From assembly GCA_902766515.1 (NCBI GenBank), contig CACXEB010000179.1:1-11847 (forward strand): a stretch of DNA of 11,847 nucleotides. Direction: 5' to 3'. Source of the stretch: an uncultured Eubacteriales bacterium (GTDB lineage Bacteria; Bacillota_A; Clostridia; Christensenellales; Aristaeellaceae). Under the pieces are notes generated by a model that had not been told where the DNA came from, searched no databases, and worked only from the letters and a program-made list of their open reading frames with translations. A program made the position numbers and the translations under genes. Positions 1 to 7,003 of this stretch are shown piece by piece; the first letter of the stretch is position 1; each line of letters starts with the position of its first letter.

Positions 1-278
1 GCTGGTCGATCATATTCGGCCACGCGCTGAAGAACTCACTGATCCCTGTGATCACCTATTTCGGTCCGATGCTGGCTTTCATCGTGACGGGTTCCATGGT
101 GGTGGAACAGATTTTTGCCGTGCCCGGCATCGGCCGGCAGTTTGTGTCGAGCATTACGAATCGTGATTATACAATGATCATGGGGACGACGATCTTCCTT
201 GCTTCGCTGATCGTGATCATGAATCTGGTCAGCGACCTGCTGTACAAGGCGGTTGACCCGCGCATCGAGTTTGAGTAA
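1..278 (+). CDS. oppB: Oligopeptide ABC transporter permease OppB, C-terminal fragment
   Basis: This is the 3' end of an inner-membrane permease of the peptide/nickel (DppB/OppB) family; the gene starts upstream of the window and the reading frame enters at base 3. The visible part begins inside the cytoplasmic EAA loop (HALKNSLIPVIT), which docks onto the ATPase. It continues through the hydrophobic segment around FIVTGSMVVEQIFAVPGIG, the typical IFxxPGxG signature, and a last membrane helix, and ends in the usual DPRI tail. The TAA stop is followed after 13 bases by oppC, whose ribosome binding site overlaps the stop codon, so the two permeases are very probably co-translated. In the complex it pairs with OppC to form the peptide pathway. 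The family call is firm; the exact substrate class (oligo- or dipeptide) rests on the OppA gene downstream. Confidence 0.93.
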   Translation, partial: WSIIFGHALKNSLIPVITYFGPMLAFIVTGSMVVEQIFAVPGIGRQFVSSITNRDYTMIMGTTIFLASLIVIMNLVSDLLYKAVDPRIEFE

Positions 279-283
279 GGAGG
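277..283 (+). promoter_or_regulatory. Ribosome binding site setting the oppC start
   Basis: AAGGAGG overlaps the oppB stop codon and lies 8 bases before a GTG at 292. It decides between that GTG and the upstream in-frame TTG at 253, which has no such motif. Confidence 0.8.
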
Positions 284-291
284 AAGCAGCC

Positions 292-1353
292 GTGTTGTTC
301 AAAGCCAACAAGCCCTTCAGCATGCACCTGAATCCGGATGCTTTCCTGCCGGCGACGGAGGAGGAAAAGGCCTATATATCCCATATGCGGCCGTCGAGCA
401 CCTTCTTCAGGGACGGGTGCAGGCGCCTGCTCAGAAACAAGGTGGCGACCTTCAGCCTGATCATGATCATCCTGATCACGCTGTCCAGCGTTATCCTGCC
501 TTATGTATGGCCTTATTCCTACGAGACCATGCTGGGCGTGCGGCCGGGCAAGCCTGCAGACAGTTCCTACAACAATCTGGCGCCTTTTGCCTGGGGCAAG
601 ACGGAGCTCAAGCGCATGGAAAACGGGGAACGCCTGTTTCCGCATATCTTCGGGACGGACGCCCATGGCCGGGATTACTTCATCCGGGTGGTTTACGGGA
701 CGCGCATCTCGCTGGCGGTGGGCTTTTTCGCGAGCATCATCGTGCTGATCATCGGCATGACGATCGGTTCCATCGCAGGCTATTTCGGCGGCCGGGTCGA
801 CATGGTCATCATGCGGATCGTCGATATCATCTACTCCCTGCCGGATACGCTGGTCATCATCCTGCTGAGCGTGGTGCTGAACAAGACGCTGAAGGTGGAG
901 AACACGATCTTCGAGAAAATCGGCGCGAACATCATTTCCATGTTCATCGTGTTCGGCCTGCTGTACTGGGTCGGCATGGCCCGCCTGATCCGCGGGCAGA
1001 TCCTTTCCCTCCGGGAACAGGAATACGTCCTGAGCGCGCAGGCGACCGGCGCGAAGGGTAGCTGGATCATCCGCAAGCACCTGCTGCCCAACTGCATTTC
1101 CGTGATCATCATCTCCACGGCGCTCCAGATCCCCAACGCGATTTTTACGGAGAGCTTCCTGTCCTTCCTGGGCCTGGGTGTGAACGCTCCGATGCCTTCG
1201 TTGGGTTCGCTGGCCTCCGACGCCCTGAACGGGATCACATCCTATACTTACCGCCTGATCATTCCCGCGGTGGTCATCTGCCTGATCGTGCTGTCTCTCA
1301 ACCTGTTCGGCGACGGACTGCGCGATGCTTTTGACCCCAAGCTGAACGCCTGA
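292..1353 (+). CDS. oppC: Oligopeptide ABC transporter permease OppC
   Basis: This is the second membrane subunit of the peptide importer, 353 residues from a GTG start chosen because AAGGAGG lies 8 bases upstream. It has a cytoplasmic N-terminal stretch of about 50 residues, a first membrane helix near 50-70 (OppC_N region), and then the conserved HIFGTDAHGRDYF block that opens the transmembrane core. Several more helices follow. The EAA loop (EYVLSAQATGA, residues 244-254, then HLLPN at 263-267) contacts OppD/OppF. The end, GDGLRDAFDPKLN, is the family's standard C-terminus. Length and motif order match OppC/DppC. It sits between oppB and oppD, with 39 bases before oppD. A loop of about 40 residues rich in charged and polar residues lies between helix 1 and the GTDxxGRD block, as in other OppC proteins. 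Confidence 0.95.
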   Translation: MLFKANKPFSMHLNPDAFLPATEEEKAYISHMRPSSTFFRDGCRRLLRNKVATFSLIMIILITLSSVILPYVWPYSYETMLGVRPGKPADSSYNNLAPFAWGKTELKRMENGERLFPHIFGTDAHGRDYFIRVVYGTRISLAVGFFASIIVLIIGMTIGSIAGYFGGRVDMVIMRIVDIIYSLPDTLVIILLSVVLNKTLKVENTIFEKIGANIISMFIVFGLLYWVGMARLIRGQILSLREQEYVLSAQATGAKGSWIIRKHLLPNCISVIIISTALQIPNAIFTESFLSFLGLGVNAPMPSLGSLASDALNGITSYTYRLIIPAVVICLIVLSLNLFGDGLRDAFDPKLNA

Positions 1354-1392
1354 CGGCGCAGCGAATCTATCCGGAAAGGTCTTTGAACGCAC

Positions 1393-2397
1393 ATGGCACT
1401 GCTGGAAGTTAACGATCTGCACACCTCCTTCTTTACGGACGCGGGCGAAGTCCGCGCTGTGGACGGTGTTTCTTTTACGCTGGAGCACGGGCGTGTCCTG
1501 GGCATCGTCGGGGAATCGGGTTCCGGCAAATCCGTTACCGCATACTCCATTATGCAGATCCTCGCGCCGACCGGTAAAATCGTATCGGGCAGTGTTCGCC
1601 TGGACGGGCAGGAGCTGGTGGGCGCGTCGGAGGATGTGCTCAGGACCATCCGCGGAAACCGGATTTCGATCATCTTCCAGGATCCCATGACCTCGCTGAA
1701 TCCGACCTATACCATTGGCCACCAGCTGGTGGAGGCAATCACGCTGCATACCGACAGAAACCGCAAAGAGGCGAAAGCCCGGGCCCTGGAAATGCTGCAG
1801 CTGGTCAATGTGAATGAGCCGGCCAAACGCCTGCGCCAGTATCCGTTCGAGCTGTCGGGCGGGATGCGCCAGCGCGTGATGATTGCCATGGCCCTGGCCT
1901 GTGAACCGGATATCCTGATCGCGGACGAGCCGACGACCGCGCTGGATGTGACGATCCAGGCCCAGATCCTGGAGCTGATGCAGGATCTGCAGAAGAAGCT
2001 GGGAATGGCGATCATCATGATCACGCATGATCTGGGCGTGGTGGCGCAGATGTGCGACGAGGTCATTGTCATGTATGCCGGCAGCATCTGCGAGCAGGGT
2101 ACGGCCGATGAAATCTTCTATACGCCGTGCCATGAATACACGAAGGGATTGATGCGTTCCATCCCCCGGGATGAGAACAACGGCCAGCGCCTGCAGCCCA
2201 TCAGCGGCACCCCGATCGACCTACTGAATATGCCGGCGGGCTGCCCGTTTGCCCCGCGCTGCGAGGCGACCATGAAGGTGTGCCTGACAGAGCGCGCGCC
2301 GCGCGCGCAGCTGACGGAAACGCACTTTTCCAGCTGCTGGATCAATATCAGGGACGGCGGCGACATCGCGGTGACAGGAGGCGAGGCTGATGAGTGA
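1393..2397 (+). CDS. oppD: Oligopeptide ABC transporter ATP-binding protein OppD
   Basis: This is a 334-residue cytoplasmic ATPase that powers peptide import together with OppF. Visible motifs are Walker A GESGSGKS (40-47), signature LSGGM (154-158), Walker B ILIADEP with D178 and E179, and a switch-region ITHDLG. The C-terminal oligopeptide-transporter extension carries CPFAPRC and four cysteines at 284, 290, 297 and 315. This spacing is repeated exactly in OppF and could hold an Fe-S cluster, as reported for the C-terminal domain of a mycobacterial OppD. The ATG start has a GGAAAGG-like site 13 bases upstream, which is rather far. The stop overlaps the oppF start by 8 bases, pointing to translational coupling and matched amounts of the two ATPases. 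Confidence 0.95.
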   Translation: MALLEVNDLHTSFFTDAGEVRAVDGVSFTLEHGRVLGIVGESGSGKSVTAYSIMQILAPTGKIVSGSVRLDGQELVGASEDVLRTIRGNRISIIFQDPMTSLNPTYTIGHQLVEAITLHTDRNRKEAKARALEMLQLVNVNEPAKRLRQYPFELSGGMRQRVMIAMALACEPDILIADEPTTALDVTIQAQILELMQDLQKKLGMAIIMITHDLGVVAQMCDEVIVMYAGSICEQGTADEIFYTPCHEYTKGLMRSIPRDENNGQRLQPISGTPIDLLNMPAGCPFAPRCEATMKVCLTERAPRAQLTETHFSSCWINIRDGGDIAVTGGEADE

Positions 2398-3370
2398 CCA
2401 GAAGACGCTGCTGGAAGTCAAAGGGCTGAAGCAGTATTTCGATATCAGCCAGGGCTTTCTCCGGACCAGGCCCCTCAAGGCGGTGGATGACGTATCCTTT
2501 ACCATCCGGCGGGGCGAAACGCTCGGACTGGTGGGAGAAAGCGGCTGCGGGAAGACGACGGTCGGACGCAGCATCCTGCATTTATACAAACCGACCGCGG
2601 GCAAGGTCATCTATGACGGGATGGAAATCCAGTCCCGGGAATCCCTGAAGGTTTTCCGCAGGAAGGCGACCATGGTCTTCCAGGATCCCTATTCCTCGCT
2701 CAACCCGCGCATGACCGTGGCGGACATCGTGGGCGAACCCCTGGATGTGCATCACCTGTACGCAACGAAGGCGGAACGCAGCAGCCGGATCCTGGAGCTG
2801 CTGAGCTATGTCGGGCTGAACAGCGAACATGCCTCCCGCTATGCGCACGAGTTTTCCGGCGGGCAGCGTCAGCGGATCGGTATTGCGCGCGCGCTGGCGG
2901 TCAACCCGGAATTCATTGTCTGCGACGAGCCGGTATCCGCGCTGGATGTTTCCATCCAGGCGCAGGTGATCAACATGTTTGACGAGCTGCAGGACCGGCT
3001 GGGGCTGACCTACCTGTTCATTGCCCATGACCTCCTGGTTGTCCGGCATATCTCCGACAGGATCGCTGTCATGTATCTGGGCAAGATGGTGGAACTGGCG
3101 GATGCCGACGAGATTTACAAGCGGCCGCTGCATCCCTATTCCCAGTCGCTGCTCAGCGCCGTACCGCTGCCGGATCCGAAGGCCGCGCGCGCCAACAAGC
3201 GCATTGTCCTGACCGGCGATATCCCCAGCCCGCTGAACGCCCCGTCAGGCTGTCCTTTCCGCACGCGCTGCCGCTTCGCGACAGAGGTATGCGCCCAGAG
3301 CATGCCCCCCTTTGACGAGGCGTCGCCGAACCACTATGTTGCCTGCCACCGTGTGGCGGAGATCAACTGA
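2390..3370 (+). CDS. oppF: Oligopeptide ABC transporter ATP-binding protein OppF
   Basis: This 326-residue partner ATPase of OppD forms the nucleotide-binding heterodimer under the OppBC channel. It shows Walker A GESGCGKT (49-56), signature FSGGQ (155-159), Walker B FIVCDEP with D179 and E180, and the IAHDL switch histidine. The C-terminal peptide-transporter extension has CPFRTRC and cysteines at 288, 294, 301 and 319, with the same spacing (5, 6 and 17 residues between them) as in OppD. The ATG at 2390 has AGGAGG 8 bases upstream inside oppD, and the genes overlap by 8 bases. The substitution of cysteine for alanine before the Walker B aspartate (VCDEP) is common in OppF. A 64-base gap with a hairpin separates it from oppA. 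Confidence 0.95.
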   Translation: MSDQKTLLEVKGLKQYFDISQGFLRTRPLKAVDDVSFTIRRGETLGLVGESGCGKTTVGRSILHLYKPTAGKVIYDGMEIQSRESLKVFRRKATMVFQDPYSSLNPRMTVADIVGEPLDVHHLYATKAERSSRILELLSYVGLNSEHASRYAHEFSGGQRQRIGIARALAVNPEFIVCDEPVSALDVSIQAQVINMFDELQDRLGLTYLFIAHDLLVVRHISDRIAVMYLGKMVELADADEIYKRPLHPYSQSLLSAVPLPDPKAARANKRIVLTGDIPSPLNAPSGCPFRTRCRFATEVCAQSMPPFDEASPNHYVACHRVAEIN

Positions 3371-3382
3371 ACCTGATTCAAT

Positions 3383-3402
3383 AATGCGCCCGCGCGCATT
3401 TT
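3383..3402 (+). other. Intergenic hairpin between oppF and oppA
   Basis: AATGCGC (3383-3389) and GCGCATT (3394-3400) form a 7-bp stem around a CCGC loop, followed by two more T. The stem is short and the T run is only four including stem bases, so full termination is unlikely. It may partly stop transcripts or block decay between the ATPase genes and oppA, letting the binding protein accumulate separately. That role is inference. Confidence 0.5.
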
Positions 3403-3434
3403 GAAGCATATTATTTACAAGGAGGAACTCTACC

Positions 3435-5198
3435 ATGAAAAAGCTGTTTGCGCTCATGCTGGCGGTCATGATGCTCATGTCCTGCGTCGCGATGACCAGC
3501 GCGGAAGACGCGAAGACGTTCCTGAACGTCTGCATCGCCTCCGAGCCGGACACCCTCGACCCCGCCCTGAACTCTGCCGTGGACGGCGCGACGATGATCA
3601 TTCATCTGTTCTCCGGCCTGAGCAAGTGGGCCCAGGACGCCAATGGCGCGCTGGAAATCGTGCCGGACCTGGCGTCTGATCTGCCCGCTGCTGTGATCAA
3701 CGAAGACGGCACCGCGACCTACACCTACACGCTGGTAGACGGCCTGAAGTGGTCCGACGGCCAGGCGCTGACCGCGAAGGACTTCGAATTTGCCTGGAAG
3801 CGCGCCGCCTCCGAAGAGCTGGGCGCCGACTACGGCTACATGTTCGAGGTTGTCAAGGGTTACCCGAACGACCTGGCGGTTGAAGCTGTGGACGACAAGA
3901 CCCTGGTCGTGACGCTGAACAACGATGTCAGCTACTGGAACGAGCTGCTGGCCTTCCCCACCTTCCTGCCCGTCCGTGAGGATATCGTGGCGAACGAAGC
4001 ATGGGCGACCGACCCGGCCACCTACATCTGCAACGGCGCGTATACCATGACCCGCTGGGATCACAACTCCGTGATTACGCTGACCAAGAACGAGAACTAC
4101 TTCCAGGCGGACAGCGTGACGATGGATGAGCTGAACTTCTACCTCTCCGATAACGCCAACAATATGCTGGCCAACTTCCAGAACGGCGACTGGCTGATGA
4201 TCGATGATGTCCCGAACGCCGAGATCGACGCGCTGAAGGAAGCCTATCCCACCGAGTTCTTCGTGGGCTCCCAGATGGGCACCTATTACGTGTCCTGGAA
4301 CGTCAACGCAGACATCCTGCCCGAAGGCTGCGAGCTGACCGGCGGTGACGCCGAGAAGGCGCGCGCTGAGATCCGCTTCGCGCTGGGCCTGCTGTATGAC
4401 CGCAACTACGTGGTCACCGAAATCGGCAAGGCCGGCCAGCAGCCCGCCTCCTCCTTTGTGGCCCTGGGCCTGACCGACGCCAACGGCATTGATCAGTTCT
4501 ACGAGGTCGCCGGTCCGTCTGACGAGTACGCCGGTTATTGGGATGTGTCAGCGGATGCCTATGAGGCCAACTGGGACACCGCCATCGAGACCCTCCGGAA
4601 GTACTATGACTACGATGAAGCTACCGGCCAGTTCACCAATTTCCCGAGCATGGAATACCTGTACAACACCAGCGAAGGCCACAAGGCGATCGGCGAGTAC
4701 CTGCAGACCGTGCTGGCGGGCGTGGGCATCAACATGTCCATGACCAACCAGGAGTGGGCGACCTTCCTGAACACCCGCAAAGCCGGCGACTATACCGTGG
4801 CCCGCAACGGCTGGCTGGCAGACTACAACGATCCGATCTCCTTCCTCGACATGTGGGTGTCCAACTCCGGCAACAACGATTCGCAGTTCGGCAAGGGTGC
4901 GCATGCTGAAGCGGCTGTCTATTCCATGGACCTGACCCCCTTCGGTGTGGACCTGAAGGTTGAAAACGGCACCTGGGCGGAAACCTATGACGCCGCGATC
5001 GCCGCGATCAAGAGCTGCACGGATAAGGAAGCCCGCTATGGCATGATGCATGCCGCGGAAGACCTGCTGATGAGCACCGGCGCGATCACCCCGATCTATT
5101 ACTACACGGATATCTATATGCTGGATGACAGCGTCAGCGGCTTCTTCTCCAACCCGCTGGGCTATAAGTACTTCATGTACTGCACCGTGGCGGACTGA
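3435..5198 (+). CDS. oppA: Extracellular oligopeptide-binding protein OppA
   Basis: This is the solute-binding protein (family 5, SBP_bac_5) that captures peptides outside the membrane and hands them to OppBC; 587 residues, usual for the family. AAGGAGG lies 9 bases before the ATG. The N-terminus is a signal peptide (MKKLFALMLAVMMLMSC). It offers both a lipobox-like LMSC (Cys17) and a signal peptidase I-like site after MTSA (residue 23), so membrane lipoprotein versus released protein is not settled. Family marks are EPDTLDPALNS near the mature N-terminus, LKWSDGQALTAKDFEFAWKR, and GWLADYNDPISFLDMW (from residue 459) followed by SGNNDSQFG; the last two are characteristic of OppA/MppA rather than nickel or dipeptide binders. 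It is the last gene of the operon, immediately before a terminator. Peptide specificity cannot be read from the sequence. Confidence 0.93.
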   Translation: MKKLFALMLAVMMLMSCVAMTSAEDAKTFLNVCIASEPDTLDPALNSAVDGATMIIHLFSGLSKWAQDANGALEIVPDLASDLPAAVINEDGTATYTYTLVDGLKWSDGQALTAKDFEFAWKRAASEELGADYGYMFEVVKGYPNDLAVEAVDDKTLVVTLNNDVSYWNELLAFPTFLPVREDIVANEAWATDPATYICNGAYTMTRWDHNSVITLTKNENYFQADSVTMDELNFYLSDNANNMLANFQNGDWLMIDDVPNAEIDALKEAYPTEFFVGSQMGTYYVSWNVNADILPEGCELTGGDAEKARAEIRFALGLLYDRNYVVTEIGKAGQQPASSFVALGLTDANGIDQFYEVAGPSDEYAGYWDVSADAYEANWDTAIETLRKYYDYDEATGQFTNFPSMEYLYNTSEGHKAIGEYLQTVLAGVGINMSMTNQEWATFLNTRKAGDYTVARNGWLADYNDPISFLDMWVSNSGNNDSQFGKGAHAEAAVYSMDLTPFGVDLKVENGTWAETYDAAIAAIKSCTDKEARYGMMHAAEDLLMSTGAITPIYYYTDIYMLDDSVSGFFSNPLGYKYFMYCTVAD

Positions 5199-5216
5199 AA
5201 CTGAGCCTGCCCAACC

Positions 5217-5243
5217 GCAGCCCCTCGCAAGAGGGGCTGCTTT
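5217..5243 (+). terminator. Rho-independent terminator of the opp operon
   Basis: A perfect 10-bp stem, GCAGCCCCTC (5217-5226) with GAGGGGCTGC (5231-5240), closes on a stable GCAA tetraloop and is followed by TTT. It begins 19 bases after the oppA stop. The T tract is short, but the stem is strong and correctly placed. Confidence 0.85.
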
Positions 5244-5270
5244 GCGTCTGCGGGTCGGATGGAAAACCGC

Positions 5271-5299
5271 TTGACGGCCAGGCGTTTCCGGCTTACAAT
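5271..5299 (+). promoter_or_regulatory. Near-consensus sigma-A promoter for the serine hydrolase gene
   Basis: TTGACG (-35, 5271-5276) and TACAAT (-10, 5294-5299) are separated by exactly 17 bases. The predicted transcript starts near 5306, about 53 bases before the GTG start of the next gene. It lies directly after the opp terminator, so the hydrolase gene appears to be expressed independently and constitutively. Confidence 0.8.
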
Positions 5300-5343
5300 A
5301 AGGTTGGTTGGAAGTTTTGTGTGAACAACGGAAGAAAAGCGGG

Positions 5344-5350
5344 AAAGGGG
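5344..5350 (+). promoter_or_regulatory. Ribosome binding site setting the GTG start of the hydrolase
   Basis: AAAGGGG lies 8 bases before GTG 5359. The upstream in-frame TTG at 5308 would fall at the predicted transcription start and has no ribosome binding site, so it is not the start. Confidence 0.65.
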
Positions 5351-5358
5351 CATATAAC

Positions 5359-6783
5359 GTGATCGATTTTGAGTTTGAGGAATGGCTGACCCCCGAGGAC
5401 GCGGGGATATCCAGCGCGGGGCTCCTGAAGTTCCTGGACGAGGCGGAGCGGTTGAGCGGCACGGTGCAGCTGCACAGCCTGATCCTGCTCCGGTACGGCA
5501 AGGTGGTCCGGCGCTTCAACTGGCAACCCTATGACGACCGGACGCCGCATACCCTGTACTCGCTCAGCAAGTCCTTCTGCTCCGCGGCGGCGGGCTTCGC
5601 CGTGCAGGAGGGGCTGCTCAGCTGGGATACGAGCGTGGTGGATGCCCTGCCGGACGAGATCCCCGAAGGTCGGGAGGACGCGCTGCGGCCCATCACGCTG
5701 CGGACGCTGCTGTGCATGGGCTCCGGCCTGGACCCGGCGTCGGACAGCGCGCCGGAGGACGATACGATCAGCTGGGCGCGCCATGTCCTGTCGCACGATG
5801 TCCAGTATCCGCCGATGGCGCACTTCCACTATAATACCTTCGGCACCTACCTGGTGGCCTGCATGGTGGAGCGGGCCGCGGGTGAGGACCTGGTCAGCTA
5901 CCTGAAGCCGCGCCTGTTTGATCCGCTGGGCATCCAGGCGCCCAACTGGGACCGGTCGCCCCAGGGCGTCTGCATCGGCGGCTTCGGCCTGTACCTGAGC
6001 TCAGACAGCATCGCGCGGTTCGGGCAGTGCCTGCTCGATCACGGCAAGTGGCAGGGCATCCAGGTCCTGCCGGCGGATTGGGTCATTCTGGCGACGAGCG
6101 GCCATATCGACAACAGCAACGGCCATCCGGACCCGGAGAACGAATGGACCCAGGGATACGGCTACCAGTTCTGGCGCTGCACGGAGGGCCGGTACCGCGG
6201 CGACGGCATGTACGGTCAGGTCTGCATGGTGGATGAGAAGCTTGACATGGTGGTGGCCGCGACCTGCGCGACGAAGGACATCGCCGCGGAGCTCCTGATG
6301 TTCCGCAAATACCTCTTCCCCTCCGTGGACGCGCAGCCCGGCACGGTGGGTGACCAGGAAAAGCTGGAGACGCGGATCGCCGCCCTCGGCTATGCCTGCC
6401 CGGCGGATGACGGCACGGCGCCGGAAATCCCGGAGGGTGAGTATGAGTACGATACGGAATGGGGCAGCACGGCCATCGTGACGGTCAGCCGGGAGGAAGA
6501 CCGGCTGTGCGTGAGCTTCGACCGGCTGGTGAACTTCGTCATGGGGCACGGCGAGTGGCTCCCTTCCGTGATCCGCGTGGGCGACGGGGCGGCCCGCTGG
6601 CTGGGCGCGTACGGCGCGGAAAACGGCCGGCTCACGATCCAGTTCTGCTCGCCCGACGGCCCGGGCACCCTGAAGGGCACGCTGTCCTGGGACGGCCGGA
6701 CGCTGACCTGCGACGCCGAGGGCATGGACTGTCCGGACGGGCAGCTGGTGCTCCGGCCCCATGTCGATCCGCCGGAAGACTGA
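5359..6783 (+). CDS. Serine hydrolase, beta-lactamase/class C (PF00144-like) family
   Basis: This 474-residue protein has no signal peptide or membrane helix, so it is probably cytoplasmic. It belongs to the penicillin-binding-protein-like serine hydrolases. The SxxK motif is S68-L-S-K71 in TLYSLSKSF, with S68 the predicted nucleophile and K71 the base. The second motif is Y158 in HYNTFGTYL, where the usual YSN reads YNT. The third motif is MYGQ (Y285-G-Q) in place of the usual H/K-x-G. Relatives include esterases, D-aminopeptidases and 6-aminohexanoate-dimer hydrolases, so true beta-lactamase activity should not be assumed. Residues from about 355 to the end form an additional, probably beta-rich C-terminal domain, as in some family members with a lipocalin-like extension. 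The gene has its own promoter and terminator; the peptide transporter upstream makes a peptide-related substrate conceivable, but nothing shows it. Confidence 0.85.
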   Translation: MIDFEFEEWLTPEDAGISSAGLLKFLDEAERLSGTVQLHSLILLRYGKVVRRFNWQPYDDRTPHTLYSLSKSFCSAAAGFAVQEGLLSWDTSVVDALPDEIPEGREDALRPITLRTLLCMGSGLDPASDSAPEDDTISWARHVLSHDVQYPPMAHFHYNTFGTYLVACMVERAAGEDLVSYLKPRLFDPLGIQAPNWDRSPQGVCIGGFGLYLSSDSIARFGQCLLDHGKWQGIQVLPADWVILATSGHIDNSNGHPDPENEWTQGYGYQFWRCTEGRYRGDGMYGQVCMVDEKLDMVVAATCATKDIAAELLMFRKYLFPSVDAQPGTVGDQEKLETRIAALGYACPADDGTAPEIPEGEYEYDTEWGSTAIVTVSREEDRLCVSFDRLVNFVMGHGEWLPSVIRVGDGAARWLGAYGAENGRLTIQFCSPDGPGTLKGTLSWDGRTLTCDAEGMDCPDGQLVLRPHVDPPED

Positions 6784-6825
6784 CGACGGATCCTGTGTGA
6801 TTCCACGGGCGCGTTCCGATCAAGA

Positions 6826-6860
6826 GAAGGCACGGTTTCAGTGAGGCCGGGCCTTCCTTT
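6826..6860 (+). terminator. Probable rho-independent terminator after the hydrolase gene
   Basis: GAAGGC (6826-6831) pairs with GCCTTC (6851-6856). After one A/G mismatch, CGGTTTC (6833-6839) pairs with GAGGCCG (6843-6849), with two G-U pairs and an AGT loop. CTTT follows. A 13-bp stem 43 bases past the stop codon fits a terminator, though the T run is short. Confidence 0.6.
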
Positions 6861-6881
6861 CGTATTCCGGCCATTTGTGGT

Positions 6882-6906
6882 GATTGTTCACGATTTATTC
6901 ACAATC
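6882..6906 (+). promoter_or_regulatory. Operator-like repeat upstream of the exporter cassette
   Basis: GATTGT (6882-6887) and ACAATC (6901-6906) are exact inverted repeats 13 bases apart. Within the same stretch TTCAC occurs at 6887 and 6898, a direct repeat with an 11-base period. The block is A/T-rich in a GC-rich setting and would lie about 40-65 bases before the predicted transcription start, where an activator would bind. An 11-base direct repeat suits an OmpR/PhoB-type response regulator, and the inverted repeat suits a dimeric repressor. Neither regulator is encoded here. Confidence 0.35.
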
Positions 6907-6908
6907 CC

Positions 6909-6940
6909 TTGCTGATTTTTGCCGCTTTTTTCTGTATACT
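6909..6940 (+). promoter_or_regulatory. Candidate promoter of the exporter cassette
   Basis: TATACT (6935-6940) is a good -10 box. At a 17-base spacing the -35 region reads CTGATT, a poor match. TTGCTG at 6909 is closer to consensus, but its 20-base spacing is too long. A weak -35 next to the operator-like repeat suggests activator-dependent transcription. The start would be near 6947, about 57 bases before the first gene. Confidence 0.45.
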
Positions 6941-7003
6941 GAACATGATTCCGCGCGCGGGGCGCGGCGGACGGGCAACCATCTTGGAGGAGGTCTCATC
7001 GGC

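Noticed and set aside
253..291. An upstream TTG start for oppC inside oppB
   Set aside because: It has no ribosome binding site, while AAGGAGG sits 8 bases before GTG 292.
229..2133. A 634-codon open frame on the minus strand across oppC and oppD
   Set aside because: It is antisense to two clear, motif-rich genes and has His/Asp/Gln/Arg-rich composition with no domain. GC-rich codon bias of the + strand genes removes stop codons from this frame.
3409..3414. TATTAT considered as a -10 box for a separate oppA promoter
   Set aside because: No -35-like hexamer is found 16-18 bases upstream, and a start from it would fall next to or within the oppA ribosome binding site.
5308..5358. An upstream TTG start for the serine hydrolase
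   Set aside because: It falls at the predicted transcription start, leaving no leader or ribosome binding site; GTG 5359 has AAAGGGG at proper spacing.
5359..6783. Calling the hydrolase an antibiotic-resistance beta-lactamase
   Set aside because: There is no signal peptide, and the second and third motifs differ from those of AmpC-type enzymes; only the broad family is supported.
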